Part shown: in pieces, positions 1 to 8,808 of the stretch
Layout of the letters: the number at the start of each line of letters is the position of its first letter
Position numbering within the stretch: position 1 is the first letter of the stretch
NCBI RefSeq assembly: GCF_902706195.1
Contig: NZ_CACSJO010000008.1
Coordinates: 1-64,000 of the forward strand
DNA length: 64,000 nt
Source: Novosphingobium sp. 18050
GTDB taxonomy: Bacteria > Pseudomonadota > Alphaproteobacteria > Sphingomonadales > Sphingomonadaceae
Direction: 5' to 3'
Made by a program: the position numbers and the translations under genes
The notes under the pieces: generated by a model
The model's database searches: none
What the model saw: the letters and a program-made list of their open reading frames with translations, nothing else
What the model was told of the DNA's origin: nothing

Positions 1-23
1 AAGAGGGCCCATGCGGCCCTCTT
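1..23. terminator. Terminator-like perfect hairpin at window edge
   Basis: A perfect 9-bp inverted repeat, AAGAGGGCC (1-9) and GGCCCTCTT (15-23), encloses a 5-nt loop. It probably ends a transcript entering from the left, just before the tRNA gene. There is only a short T run after the right arm, so the termination role is inferred from shape and position. Confidence 0.5.
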
Positions 24-51
24 CGCGTTCCTGCAGAACGCGCAAGATTGA

Positions 52-130
<79 letters not shown>

Positions 131-325
131 CAAAACCATTAAAACCCAGCACAATAACAATACACCAACCCCGCAAGCAAAAGCTCGCGGGGCACTCCGC
201 GTTTGTTCATTGAAGCGCGCTGGTCTGCACGCCGCCTTCGCTGGCGAAATGCCGACCTTATACTCCACCACCAGGCGCCCACATTCTGCACTGGCTGCAG
301 AGTGCCCCCATCCCCTGAGAGCATG

Positions 326-364
326 AAAAAAGCCGCGTCCTTGCAAGGACGCGGCGATTTTTTT
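326..364 (-). terminator. Rho-independent terminator of the cbtBA operon
   Basis: A perfect 24-bp palindrome (332-355, half site GCCGCGTCCTTG) is flanked by an A run (326-331) and a T run (358-364). Read on the minus strand it is a GC hairpin followed by a U-tract, just downstream of the cbtA stop. The symmetry means it could also stop plus-strand transcripts. Confidence 0.85.
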
Positions 365-381
365 GACCTCGTTTTCCGTTC

Positions 382-1131
382 TTAGCCGCGTTGGCGTTTA
401 AGCACCCGCTCCGCCCACAGGCCGAAGGCTATGCCAATCGTCGTCCACATCAAGAGTTGCGTCGCGATTGAGGCGATACGGAAGTTCCATAGGAGAGTGG
501 CCGGGAAGTCGGCCGGCACTTCGTCTATGGTAGGCAGCAAGAGCTGTCCCAGCCCCACGATCGCCGCGTAGGCGCCAAGCGCCAGCAGCGTTGCATCGAA
601 ACCACGCCCCGATCGGCTCGCCAATGCCGCACGTACCTTGCCTGCGATGGCCGCTGCGCCCAGCGATAAGGCGATCATCGCGAAGTAGGCTGCCGTGCGC
701 AGGCCCACGGTTTCGTGCTTGCCTACTGCAGGCGGAGTTTGCGGGTACTTGATCGCAGGCACGACCACCACCAACAGGAACACCAATCCCGCCATCAGCA
801 ATGCCAGGCTGCGCGGCCCGATCGCACCAAACCGGCCGTAGCCATAAGCGAAGACGATGGCGAAAATTCCGCCCACCGCAGCCCCGTAAAGCGCCAGCGC
901 CGTGAGCAGACCAGCGCCCTTCTGCGTCGAGCGACTGACGACTTCTTCCTCAGGTTCGCTGACGGTCGATCCACCGCCATGGGGGGCGCTCATGTGATGA
1001 GCCGAATGCGATTGCTCCACCCCGATAGCCAGATCGATCTGCGGTTCGGCAAAGGCACGCGCAAAAAGCGTAGCAAGCAAGGCCGCGAGAATGCCGGCCA
1101 GCATTCCGCGCCACAACAGGTCCCTGGTCAC
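382..1131 (-). CDS. cbtA: CbtA-family cobalt transporter subunit
   Basis: A 249-residue membrane protein with about five to six hydrophobic segments (roughly residues 8-28, 76-98, 107-127, 147-165, 180-200, 218-238) and a His-rich periplasmic stretch (SHSAHHMSAPHGG) after the first one. This matches CbtA, the larger subunit of the CbtAB transporter predicted to take up cobalt for cobalamin synthesis. It follows cbtB by 7 nt on the same strand, and the pair sits behind a cobalamin riboswitch, so B12 status should control it. Substrate specificity is inferred from family and regulation. Confidence 0.88.
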   Translation of the reverse strand: MTRDLLWRGMLAGILAALLATLFARAFAEPQIDLAIGVEQSHSAHHMSAPHGGGSTVSEPEEEVVSRSTQKGAGLLTALALYGAAVGGIFAIVFAYGYGRFGAIGPRSLALLMAGLVFLLVVVVPAIKYPQTPPAVGKHETVGLRTAAYFAMIALSLGAAAIAGKVRAALASRSGRGFDATLLALGAYAAIVGLGQLLLPTIDEVPADFPATLLWNFRIASIATQLLMWTTIGIAFGLWAERVLKRQRG

Positions 1132-1138
1132 CGCAGTA

Positions 1139-1366
1139 TCAGTGGCAGGGGAAGCCGAGGAGATGGCGGCCGTCGTGAACGAATTCGTGCACGTAAGTGC
1201 CCTGGAACAGCGCGAAGGCGCCCTGTTCTGTGCTGACGAAGTAGAGAAAGATCAGCGCCAGAAGCGTGCCGAGCACGGCCCAGGGGGCGATGTCTTCTAC
1301 GGGAATGGCAGCACCGCCCTGTACGGGGATAAAGCTGTCGTCGAACAAACCGGCAGTCGTAGCCAT
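1139..1366 (-). CDS. cbtB: CbtB-family cobalt transporter subunit
   Basis: A 75-residue protein with one transmembrane helix (about residues 29-46) and the C-terminal motif VHEFVHDGRHLLGFPCH, rich in His and ending near a Cys. These are typical of CbtB, the small CbtA partner thought to bind Co2+. The ATG is preceded by AAGGAG at a good distance (aaggagcgtgacATG on the minus strand). It is the first gene after the minus-strand cobalamin riboswitch and is followed directly by cbtA. Confidence 0.88.
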   Translation of the reverse strand: MATTAGLFDDSFIPVQGGAAIPVEDIAPWAVLGTLLALIFLYFVSTEQGAFALFQGTYVHEFVHDGRHLLGFPCH

Positions 1367-1382
1367 GTCACGCTCCTTCAGG

Positions 1383-1512
1383 GGATTTCGCGTCCCGGGG
1401 AATCCATCAGCTTCTGGGATGAAGGTCTGGCTCTCGACGCCGGGGCATGGCGTCGATTACAGTGGCGCGACCGCGCCGGACTCAAACCGGCTTCCTCATC
1501 CCGAAGGCCGCC
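1383..1512 (-). promoter_or_regulatory. Cobalamin (AdoCbl-type) riboswitch controlling cbtBA
   Basis: Read on the minus strand, the leader contains the B12-box core GCGCCACTGTAA, preceded by AGGAAGCCGGTTTGAGTCC and followed by GAGCCAGACC. The outer helix is GGGATGA (about 1503-1509) with TCATCCC (about 1415-1421). Between the aptamer and the cbtB start is a GGATTCCCC.../GGGGAATCC-type hairpin that could act as expression platform. The compact form resembles the AdoCbl-variant subclass. B12 should repress cobalt uptake. Boundaries are approximate. Confidence 0.85.
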
Positions 1513-1564
1513 GCCACTTAGGGCGCGCAAGGCTGCCGCGTCAACGAAGAGTTGGAAATTCCCC

Positions 1565-2119
1565 GTGGCGACATCGCTCCTGCTGCTATGCGCGGCCTCC
1601 ACGAAGCTGAGCCGCAGCGGCGGCTTTCCCGGCCCCGCCGACCCGCTCGATGAACCCGGCGCACAAGCTGCCGCCGCCTGCCGCCTGCCTTCGCAATACA
1701 CGGCGGAACTGCGGTGCAGCCCAGCGCAGGCAGCCCGCGAAACGGTAGCGGCGATGGGCCTGACGGTGCGGATCGACCCGGCGCTGGCGGATATCGACCA
1801 CGGCCCCTGGGCAGGCCGCGCCTTCGAGGACATCGCCCCGGACGCCCTTGCCGCATGGCTCAACGCCCCCGCTGGCGGCGCGCCCGGCGGCGAAACGCTG
1901 GCGCAGGTACACGCCCGCGCGGGGGCATGGCTGGACGATATCGCCGCCGCGCCCGGCGCCGTCTGCGCCGTGACCCACCCCATGACCGTCCGCGCCGCGC
2001 TGGCCCATGCGCTGGGCCTGCCGCTGCCTGCCACTCTCGCCATCGACCTTGCCCCGCTCTCGCGCACGCTGCTGTCGTTCAACGGCCGGTGGCGGCTGCA
2101 ATCGCTCATCCCCAACTGA
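1565..2119 (+). CDS. Histidine phosphatase (CobC-like) homologue without the RHG motif
   Basis: Starting at GTG 1565 the product is 184 residues. It aligns in outline with the histidine phosphatase/alpha-ribazole phosphatase family: an N-terminal beta strand (LLLL), the LSRSGGFPG...PLDEPG loop, SPAQAARET, DIDHGPWAG and VTHPMTVRAAL, the last carrying the second catalytic His. The N-terminal RHG, which bears the phospho-accepting His, is replaced by LCAAST. Canonical activity is therefore doubtful. Longer upstream starts exist but would read through the cbt riboswitch region. It lies between two cobalamin riboswitches, which suggests a B12-related role. It could be an inactive or repurposed CobC. 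Confidence 0.72.
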   Translation: MATSLLLLCAASTKLSRSGGFPGPADPLDEPGAQAAAACRLPSQYTAELRCSPAQAARETVAAMGLTVRIDPALADIDHGPWAGRAFEDIAPDALAAWLNAPAGGAPGGETLAQVHARAGAWLDDIAAAPGAVCAVTHPMTVRAALAHALGLPLPATLAIDLAPLSRTLLSFNGRWRLQSLIPN

Positions 2120-2202
2120 ACGCTTGCCAGCCCATACGCCCGCCGGTATCCGCTGAAGGGTTCGGGAATGCCCCGCAAGGCATGAACGGGCAATGATCGC
2201 GC

Positions 2203-2425
2203 CGGTGCCTCGATTTCGAGGCTTAAAACGGGAAGGCGGTGCGGGCTTTACGGCCCAATTCCGCTGCTGTCCCTGCAACTGTAAGCGGTGAGCGCGATGC
2301 ACATCGCCTGTCCCCCAGCGGGGATGGGCAGCCACTGGGCCGGACGCTGAAACATGCGAGGCCTGGGAAGGCCGTGCATCGAGCGATGACCCGCGAGCCA
2401 GGAGACCTGCCGGCGTCTGGTCGCT
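2203..2425 (+). promoter_or_regulatory. Cobalamin riboswitch upstream of cobW-cobN-cobO
   Basis: A long, classical cobalamin aptamer. It has GGTGCCTCG at the start, ACGGGAAGGCGGTGCGGGC, then CCCTGCAACTGTAAGCGG, GCCACTGGGCCG, CTGGGAAGGCC, and the diagnostic 3' end GAGCCAGGAGACCTGCCGGCG. It points at cobW 180 bp downstream. The intervening 2426-2606 is the expression platform and leader and holds no gene. B12 binding should lower expression of the downstream synthesis genes. Confidence 0.93.
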
Positions 2426-2606
2426 CTTGCCCTGGCCCAGGGGATGGCCGCGGCACGGTGAACTCCGTCTGAGCGACGACTGTTTCATGCGGCCGGGGCC
2501 GCATCGGCATGCGCCTTCGCGCGCGTGCCGAACCGTTCGATCGCGCGCGTCGATCCAGCGGTGCGTCCCGCCGCGTCGATTGTCGTGAGCGCGCGGGAGA
2601 AGATCT

Positions 2607-3656
2607 TTGAGCAAAGTGCCGACCACCGTCATCACCGGCTTCCTGGGCGCGGGCAAGACCACGCTCATCCGCCACCTGCTGCAGAACGCCAAGGGCCGCC
2701 GCCTCGCGCTCATCATCAACGAGTTTGGCGATGTCGGCGTTGACGGCGAACTGGTGAAGGGCTGCAACGACGAAGCCTGCCCCGAGGACGATATCGTCGA
2801 ACTGGCCAACGGCTGCATCTGCTGCACCGTGGCGGACGATTTCCTGCCCACCATGATGAAGCTGCTCGACCGGCCCAACCCGCCCGAGCACATCATCATC
2901 GAAACCTCTGGCCTGGCCCTGCCCAAGCCGCTGGTAAAGGCCTTCCAGTGGCCCGACATCCGCACCCGCGCGACGGTGGACGGCGTGGTCGCCCTGATCG
3001 ACGCCGATGCGGTGGCCGCTGGCCGCTTCGCCGCCGACGAGGTCGCATTGGCCGCAGCCCGCGCCGCCGATCCCACGCTCGACCACGATTCGCCGCTTGA
3101 GGAGCTGTTCGAGGAGCAGCTTGCCTGCGCCGACATGGTCGTCCTCAACAAGACCGACCTTGTGGACGCGGACGGCCTCGCCCGCGTCGAAGCGCTGGTG
3201 CTGGCGGAAACCCGCCCCGGCGTGAAGATCGTGCGCGCGGACCACGGCGCCGTCGACATCGCCGCCCTGCTGGGCATCACCGCCGCCGCCGAGGACGACC
3301 TCGACAGCCGCAGGTCGCACATCGATGGCCTCGACGAAGGCCACGACCATGACGACTTCGACAGCTTCGTGGCCCACGGCGGCGACGTGGCCGACTTGGA
3401 CGCCCTGCTCGCCCGCATGGCCGCGCTGATCGCCGAGCATGACGTGCTGCGCATCAAAGGCATGGTCGCGGTCGCCGGCAAGCCCGGCCGCCTGATCGTG
3501 CAGGCCGTCGGCCCGCGCATCCAGCACTTCTACGACCGCGCCTGGGGCAGCGCCGAACCGCGCCGCACCCAGCTTGTGGTGATCGGCCAGAAGGGCCTCG
3601 ACCGCGCCGCCATCGAGGCGGGGCTGACCGATGTTCTCGGTGCCGTTCCAGCCTGA
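2607..3656 (+). CDS. cobW: CobW-type GTPase metallochaperone
   Basis: A 349-residue COG0523 GTPase. The Walker A GFLGAGKT is at residues 11-18, the metal-binding CxCC motif (CICC) at about 70-73, and NKTD is the guanine-specificity motif. A His/Asp cluster (DEGHDHDDFD) precedes the C-terminal CobW domain. CobW is thought to deliver Co2+ to the CobNST cobaltochelatase, which fits cobN following at once. The start is TTG at 2607, with GGGAGA upstream. The stop overlaps the cobN ATG by one base, so translation is probably coupled. It is controlled by the riboswitch in its leader. Confidence 0.95.
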   Translation: MSKVPTTVITGFLGAGKTTLIRHLLQNAKGRRLALIINEFGDVGVDGELVKGCNDEACPEDDIVELANGCICCTVADDFLPTMMKLLDRPNPPEHIIIETSGLALPKPLVKAFQWPDIRTRATVDGVVALIDADAVAAGRFAADEVALAAARAADPTLDHDSPLEELFEEQLACADMVVLNKTDLVDADGLARVEALVLAETRPGVKIVRADHGAVDIAALLGITAAAEDDLDSRRSHIDGLDEGHDHDDFDSFVAHGGDVADLDALLARMAALIAEHDVLRIKGMVAVAGKPGRLIVQAVGPRIQHFYDRAWGSAEPRRTQLVVIGQKGLDRAAIEAGLTDVLGAVPA

Positions 3657-6600
3657 TGCACCTGCTTTCCGCCACTCCGGGCACCATCTCCAACGGCGAC
3701 GAGGCGATCGACCTCGACCAGCCGCCGGGCGACATCGTGATCCTGACGGTGGCGGACAGCGAACTGGCTTGCTTCGCCAAGGCAGCCGCGCAGTTGCCGC
3801 AAGGCGCGCCCGGCGGCGCGCCAAGCGTGCGCCTCGCCAACCTGCTGCAGCTCAAGCACCCCTACTCGATCGACCTCTACGTCGAGAAGGTGATCGCCCA
3901 CGCCAAGTTCGTCTGCGTGATCCTGCTCGGCGGCAAGAGCTACTGGCCCTACGGCATCGACGAGATCGCCCTGATCGCCCGCGAACGGGGCATCGCCTTC
4001 GCCGCCATCGCCGACGGGCGCGAGGACGATCCGGCGCTGGACCGCGCCTGCACCCTGCCCGCCGATCAGGTGGAGCATTTGCGCGGCTACCTGCGCCAGG
4101 GCGGCACCGCCAACGCGCTGTCGTTCCTGCGCACTGCGGCGCGCGTGATCGGCCATGATTGCGGCACGCCCGACGATCCGGTGCCCGTCGCCGATGCCGG
4201 GCTGTACCTCCCCGGCGTGGAGCGCCCCGGCCTTGCCGACCTGCGCGCCCGCTGGACGCCCGGCGCGCCCACCGCGCTACTGGTGTTCTACCGCGCGCTG
4301 ATGATCGCGGGCACGCTGGACGCGGTGGACGCGATGGTGGTGGACCTGCAATCGCGCGGCCTCAACGTCGCCGCCGTGCACGTGCGCGCTTTACGCGAAC
4401 CCTTCGCCATCGACTGGCTGCGCGCCTTGATGGACGAGATCGCCCCCGACGTCATCGTCAACGCCACCAGCTTCGCGTCCTCCTCCTCGGGCGAGCCGCG
4501 CACCCCCGGCGTGCTGGAACGCGCCGACTGCCCGATCCTGCAAGTCGCCTTCGCCGGCGTGGAAGAAGCCGACTGGCTCGCCGCCGCGCGCGGCCTCGGC
4601 CCGCGCGACCTCGCCATGAACGTGGCCCTGCCCGAGGTGGACGGGCGCATCTTCACCCGCGCCGTCGCCTTCAAGGCCGCGCAGCACTTCGACGAAGTGA
4701 CCCAGTGCGGCATCGTCGTGCCCCGCGTGGCGCCCAGCCGCGTGGCCTTCGTCGCCCGCCTTGCTGCCAACTGGGCGCACCTGCGCGCCGCCGCTCCCGC
4801 CAAACGCCGCGTGGCGCTGGTCCTCGCCAACTACCCCAACCGCGACGGACGGATCGGCAACGGCGTCGGCCTCGACACTCCCGCCAGCGCCGCCTCGATC
4901 CTCGCAGCCTTGCGCGGCGCGGGCTACGATGTCGGCGCGGCCCCGCAGGACGGCGCGGGCCTGATGGCGCTGATGACCGGCGGCGTGACCAACGACCTGA
5001 CCTCGCTGGACAGGCCCGGTGAGATCGCCCTGCCCCTCGCCGACTACCACGCCGCCTTCGCGTCCGTGCCCGAAACCGCGCGCAGCCTCATGCTCGATCG
5101 CTGGGGCGCGCCCGAGGCCGACCCGTTCGTGAAGGACGGCGCCTTCCGCCTGGCCGTCCACCAGTTCGGCAATGTCGCCCTCGCGGTGCAGCCGGCGCGC
5201 GGCTACAACATCGACCCCAAGGCCAGCTACCACGACCCGGCGCTCCCGCCGCCGCACGCCTACCTCGCCTTCCACATCTGGCTGGAGCAGCATTTCTGCG
5301 CGCAGGCGCTGGTCCATGTCGGCAAGCACGGCAATCTGGAATGGCTGCCCGGCAAGGCCATCTCGCTGTCGGAAGACTGCTTCCCCGAGATCTGCGCCGG
5401 CCCGCTGCCGCAGCTCTACCCCTTCATCGTCAACGATCCCGGCGAGGGCACGCAGGCCAAGCGTCGCATCTCCGCCGTAGTGATCGACCACCTGACGCCG
5501 CCCCTCACCCGCGCCGAAAGCTATGGCCCGCTCAAGCATCTCGAAGCGCTGGTGGACGAATACTACCTCGCCGCCGGGATGGACCCGCGCCGTCTGGAGC
5601 GGCTCCGGCGCGATATCCTCGACCTTGCACGCGGTCAGGGGCTGGATCAGGACGCAGGCGCGCTGGGCGATGATGACAATGCGCTTTCGGCCATCGACAA
5701 CTACCTGTGCGAGTTGAAGGAACTGCAGATCCGCGACGGGCTGCACGTCTTCGGCCACTCGCCCGAGGGCAGGCTGCGGCGCGACCTGCTGGTGGCGCTG
5801 GCAAGGACGCCGCGCGGGTATGACGGGCCGGGGCAAGCCTCCCTCCTGCGCGCGATGGCGGAGGATTTCGGGTTCGCGTTCGATCCCCTCGACTGCCGGA
5901 TGGGCGATGCCTGGTTGGGCCCGCGTCCGCAGGTGCTGGAGGCGATGTCGAGCGATCCGTGGCGCACGCTGGGCGATACGGTGGAGCGGCTTGAACTGCT
6001 GGCGGCGGCGTGGATAGAGGCCCTGGCCTTCCCGATCCAGCCCCCTACCCCGCTCATCCTGAGCTTGTCGAAGGATGCTGGCGCTGCGTTGCGATTCTTC
6101 GACAAGCTCAGGATGAGCGGGGGTAGTGCTGACGGCGGGGAAGATGTGCAGGCCGCAATGCCCCGCACCGCCGCCGTCCTCGCCGAAATCGCAAACAACC
6201 TCGCCCCGCGCGTCGACCGCTGCGGCGATGCCGAGACGCAGGCCCTCCTCGCCGGACTCGAAGGCCGCTTCGTCCTGCCCGGACCGTCCGGCGCCCCGAC
6301 AAGAGGCCGCCCCGACGTGCTGCCCACGGGCCGCAACTTCTACTCGGTAGACACCCGCGCCGTGCCCACCGCCGTCGCATGGGAACTGGGCTACAAGTCC
6401 GCGCAGCTGCTCGTCGAGGACTACGTCCAGCGCGAGGGCGAATACCCGAAAGCCATGGCGCTATCCGCCTGGGGCACCGCCAACATGCGCACCGGCGGCG
6501 ACGACATCGCGCAGGCCCTCGCGCTGATGGGCGTGCGCCCGCGCTGGGAGTGGACCTCGGGCCGCGTCACCGGCTTCGAGATGATGACGGTGGTCGAACT

Positions 6601-7510
6601 GGGCCGCCCGCGCGTGGACGTGACCCTGCGCGTCTCGGGCTTCTTCCGCGATGCCTTCCCCGAACAGATCGACCTGATCGACAGCGCCGCGCGCGCCGTA
6701 ATGGCGCTGGAGGAAGCCGAAAGCGACAACCCCGCAGCAGCGCGACACCGCGCCGAACTCGCCGCGTTGGTCGAAGCCGGCGAGGACGCGGCCACCGCCG
6801 CCCGCCGCACCGGAGCACGCGTCTTCGGATCGAAGCCGGGCGCGTATGGCGCCGGCCTGCAGGCGATGATCGACGAGAAGATCTGGCACGAACGCGCCGA
6901 TCTTGCCCAGGTCTACCTCGACTGGGGCAGCTATGCCTACGGCGCGGGCGTGGAAGGCGAGGCCGAGCGCGAGCTGTTCGCCGCCCGCCTCACCCAGACC
7001 GACGCCGTGGTCCAGAACCAGGACAACCGCGAACACGACCTGCTCGACAGCGACGATTACTACCAGTTCGAAGGCGGCATCGCCTCTGCCGTGGAGCACC
7101 TGAAGGGCCGCAAGGTGCTGTCCTACCACAACGACCACTCGCGCCCCGAACGCCCCGTGGTGCGCACGCTGGAGGACGAGATCGGCCGCGTCGTGCGCGC
7201 CCGCGTCACCAATCCCAAGTGGATCGCGGGCGTGATGCGCCACGGCTACAAGGGCGCGTTCGAGATCGCGGCCTCGGTCGACTACCTGTTCGCTTTCGCC
7301 GCCACGACCCATGCGGTGAAGGACCACCACTTCGACGCCGTCCACGCCGCCTTCATCGAGGACGAGGCGGTGCGCGACTTCATGGCGCAGGCCAACCCGG
7401 CAGCGCTGCGCGAAACCGCCGCCCGGCTCGCCGAGGCGCTGGAGCGCGGCTTGTGGAAACCCAGATCAAACAGCGCGGGCGTCCTGCTCGCCGAAATCGC
7501 AGGAGCTTGA
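3656..7510 (+). CDS. cobN: Cobaltochelatase subunit CobN
   Basis: A 1284-residue large subunit of the ATP-dependent aerobic cobaltochelatase, which inserts Co2+ into hydrogenobyrinic acid a,c-diamide together with CobS and CobT (not in this window). Family signatures include VHVGKHGNLEWLPGKA, LPTGRNFYSVD, WGTANMRTGGDDIAQAL and the C-terminal SYHNDHSRPERP region. Residues about 797-824 are not family sequence. They are encoded by a palindromic repeat inserted in frame (see the repeat at 6045). The gene overlaps cobW by one base and precedes cobO by one base. The insertion lies in a poorly conserved linker, so the protein may still work. Confidence 0.96.
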   Translation: MHLLSATPGTISNGDEAIDLDQPPGDIVILTVADSELACFAKAAAQLPQGAPGGAPSVRLANLLQLKHPYSIDLYVEKVIAHAKFVCVILLGGKSYWPYGIDEIALIARERGIAFAAIADGREDDPALDRACTLPADQVEHLRGYLRQGGTANALSFLRTAARVIGHDCGTPDDPVPVADAGLYLPGVERPGLADLRARWTPGAPTALLVFYRALMIAGTLDAVDAMVVDLQSRGLNVAAVHVRALREPFAIDWLRALMDEIAPDVIVNATSFASSSSGEPRTPGVLERADCPILQVAFAGVEEADWLAAARGLGPRDLAMNVALPEVDGRIFTRAVAFKAAQHFDEVTQCGIVVPRVAPSRVAFVARLAANWAHLRAAAPAKRRVALVLANYPNRDGRIGNGVGLDTPASAASILAALRGAGYDVGAAPQDGAGLMALMTGGVTNDLTSLDRPGEIALPLADYHAAFASVPETARSLMLDRWGAPEADPFVKDGAFRLAVHQFGNVALAVQPARGYNIDPKASYHDPALPPPHAYLAFHIWLEQHFCAQALVHVGKHGNLEWLPGKAISLSEDCFPEICAGPLPQLYPFIVNDPGEGTQAKRRISAVVIDHLTPPLTRAESYGPLKHLEALVDEYYLAAGMDPRRLERLRRDILDLARGQGLDQDAGALGDDDNALSAIDNYLCELKELQIRDGLHVFGHSPEGRLRRDLLVALARTPRGYDGPGQASLLRAMAEDFGFAFDPLDCRMGDAWLGPRPQVLEAMSSDPWRTLGDTVERLELLAAAWIEALAFPIQPPTPLILSLSKDAGAALRFFDKLRMSGGSADGGEDVQAAMPRTAAVLAEIANNLAPRVDRCGDAETQALLAGLEGRFVLPGPSGAPTRGRPDVLPTGRNFYSVDTRAVPTAVAWELGYKSAQLLVEDYVQREGEYPKAMALSAWGTANMRTGGDDIAQALALMGVRPRWEWTSGRVTGFEMMTVVELGRPRVDVTLRVSGFFRDAFPEQIDLIDSAARAVMALEEAESDNPAAARHRAELAALVEAGEDAATAARRTGARVFGSKPGAYGAGLQAMIDEKIWHERADLAQVYLDWGSYAYGAGVEGEAERELFAARLTQTDAVVQNQDNREHDLLDSDDYYQFEGGIASAVEHLKGRKVLSYHNDHSRPERPVVRTLEDEIGRVVRARVTNPKWIAGVMRHGYKGAFEIAASVDYLFAFAATTHAVKDHHFDAVHAAFIEDEAVRDFMAQANPAALRETAARLAEALERGLWKPRSNSAGVLLAEIAGA
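6045..6126. repeat. Palindromic repeat inserted in frame within cobN
   Basis: Two arms of about 29 nt (6045-6073 and 6097-6126) are inverse complements apart from one extra C in the right arm. They share the core CATCCTGAGCTTGTCGAAG and are separated by about 23 nt. In the cobN frame the arms read LILSLSKD and FDKLRMSG, with no stop codon. Such LSLSKD-type palindromes are, from general knowledge, widespread intergenic repeats in sphingomonads. Finding one inside a conserved gene is unusual. Confidence 0.9.
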
Positions 7511-7511
7511 A

Positions 7512-8120
<609 letters not shown>

Positions 8121-8163
8121 GGCCGCTCCCGATGACCTCCCGCCTTTCATCCTTGGGTTCGCT

Positions 8164-8808
8164 GTGACGCTGCCGCCTCGCTTCGACCCCGCCTTCCGCG
8201 ACGACCTCGCCGCGCTGCTGTCCTGGCGCCGCGACGTGCGGCGCTTCCGACCGGAGCCTGTTGCGGAAGATGTCGTGGCTGAACTCCTTGCCGCCGCGCA
8301 ACTCGCCCCCTCTGTCGGCAATTCGCAGCCGTGGCGCTTCGTGCGAGTGCGCTCAGCGGCCTTGCGCGAGGCACTCACCCGCCATGTCGACGGCGAAGTG
8401 GCACGCGCCGGGGAGGCCATGCCCGGCCCTGAACGCCGCGCCGCCTATGCGGCGCTGAAGCTGCACGGTCTCGACCACGCGCCTGAAGTCATCGCCGTAT
8501 TCTGCGACGACGCAACCGAAATCGGCGGCGGACTGGGCGCAGCAACGATGCCGCAAACGCGCGAATGGTCGGTGGTGATGGCGATCCATACCCTCTGGCT
8601 TACCGCGCGGGCAAAGGGGCTGGGGCTGGGCTGGGTCTCCATCGCCGCGCCCGAAACGGTGACGGCGCTACTGGATGTGCCCCCGGCGTGGAATTTCATC
8701 GCCCTGCTCTGCCTTGGCGAACCGGAAGAGCCGCACCTGGTGCCTGAACTTCAACGCCTTGGCTGGCAAGCCCGTCTTGACGGGAGCACCCATGTCAGCG
8801 AGCGATGA
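8164..8808 (+). CDS. bluB: 5,6-dimethylbenzimidazole synthase BluB
   Basis: A 214-residue nitroreductase-fold protein with RRDVRRFRPEPV near the N terminus, SVGNSQPWRFVRV (FMN and DMB site), and MAIHTLWLTARAKGLGLGWVSI. These are the hallmarks of BluB, which fragments FMNH2 with O2 to make DMB, the lower ligand of cobalamin. The start is GTG at 8164. It sits 43 bp after cobO in the same direction and so probably belongs to the riboswitch-controlled operon. Its 3' end overlaps that of the convergent btuF gene by 14 bp. Confidence 0.94.
   Translation: MTLPPRFDPAFRDDLAALLSWRRDVRRFRPEPVAEDVVAELLAAAQLAPSVGNSQPWRFVRVRSAALREALTRHVDGEVARAGEAMPGPERRAAYAALKLHGLDHAPEVIAVFCDDATEIGGGLGAATMPQTREWSVVMAIHTLWLTARAKGLGLGWVSIAAPETVTALLDVPPAWNFIALLCLGEPEEPHLVPELQRLGWQARLDGSTHVSER

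Noticed and set aside
1586..3520. Minus-strand open frame of 644 residues opposite cobW and the phosphatase gene
   Set aside because: High-G+C shadow frame with Ser/Arg/Ala-rich sequence and no family features. The opposite strand holds clear cobW motifs and a riboswitch.
4391..5836. Minus-strand open frame of 481 residues opposite cobN
   Set aside because: Shadow of cobN, which has strong family signatures on the plus strand.
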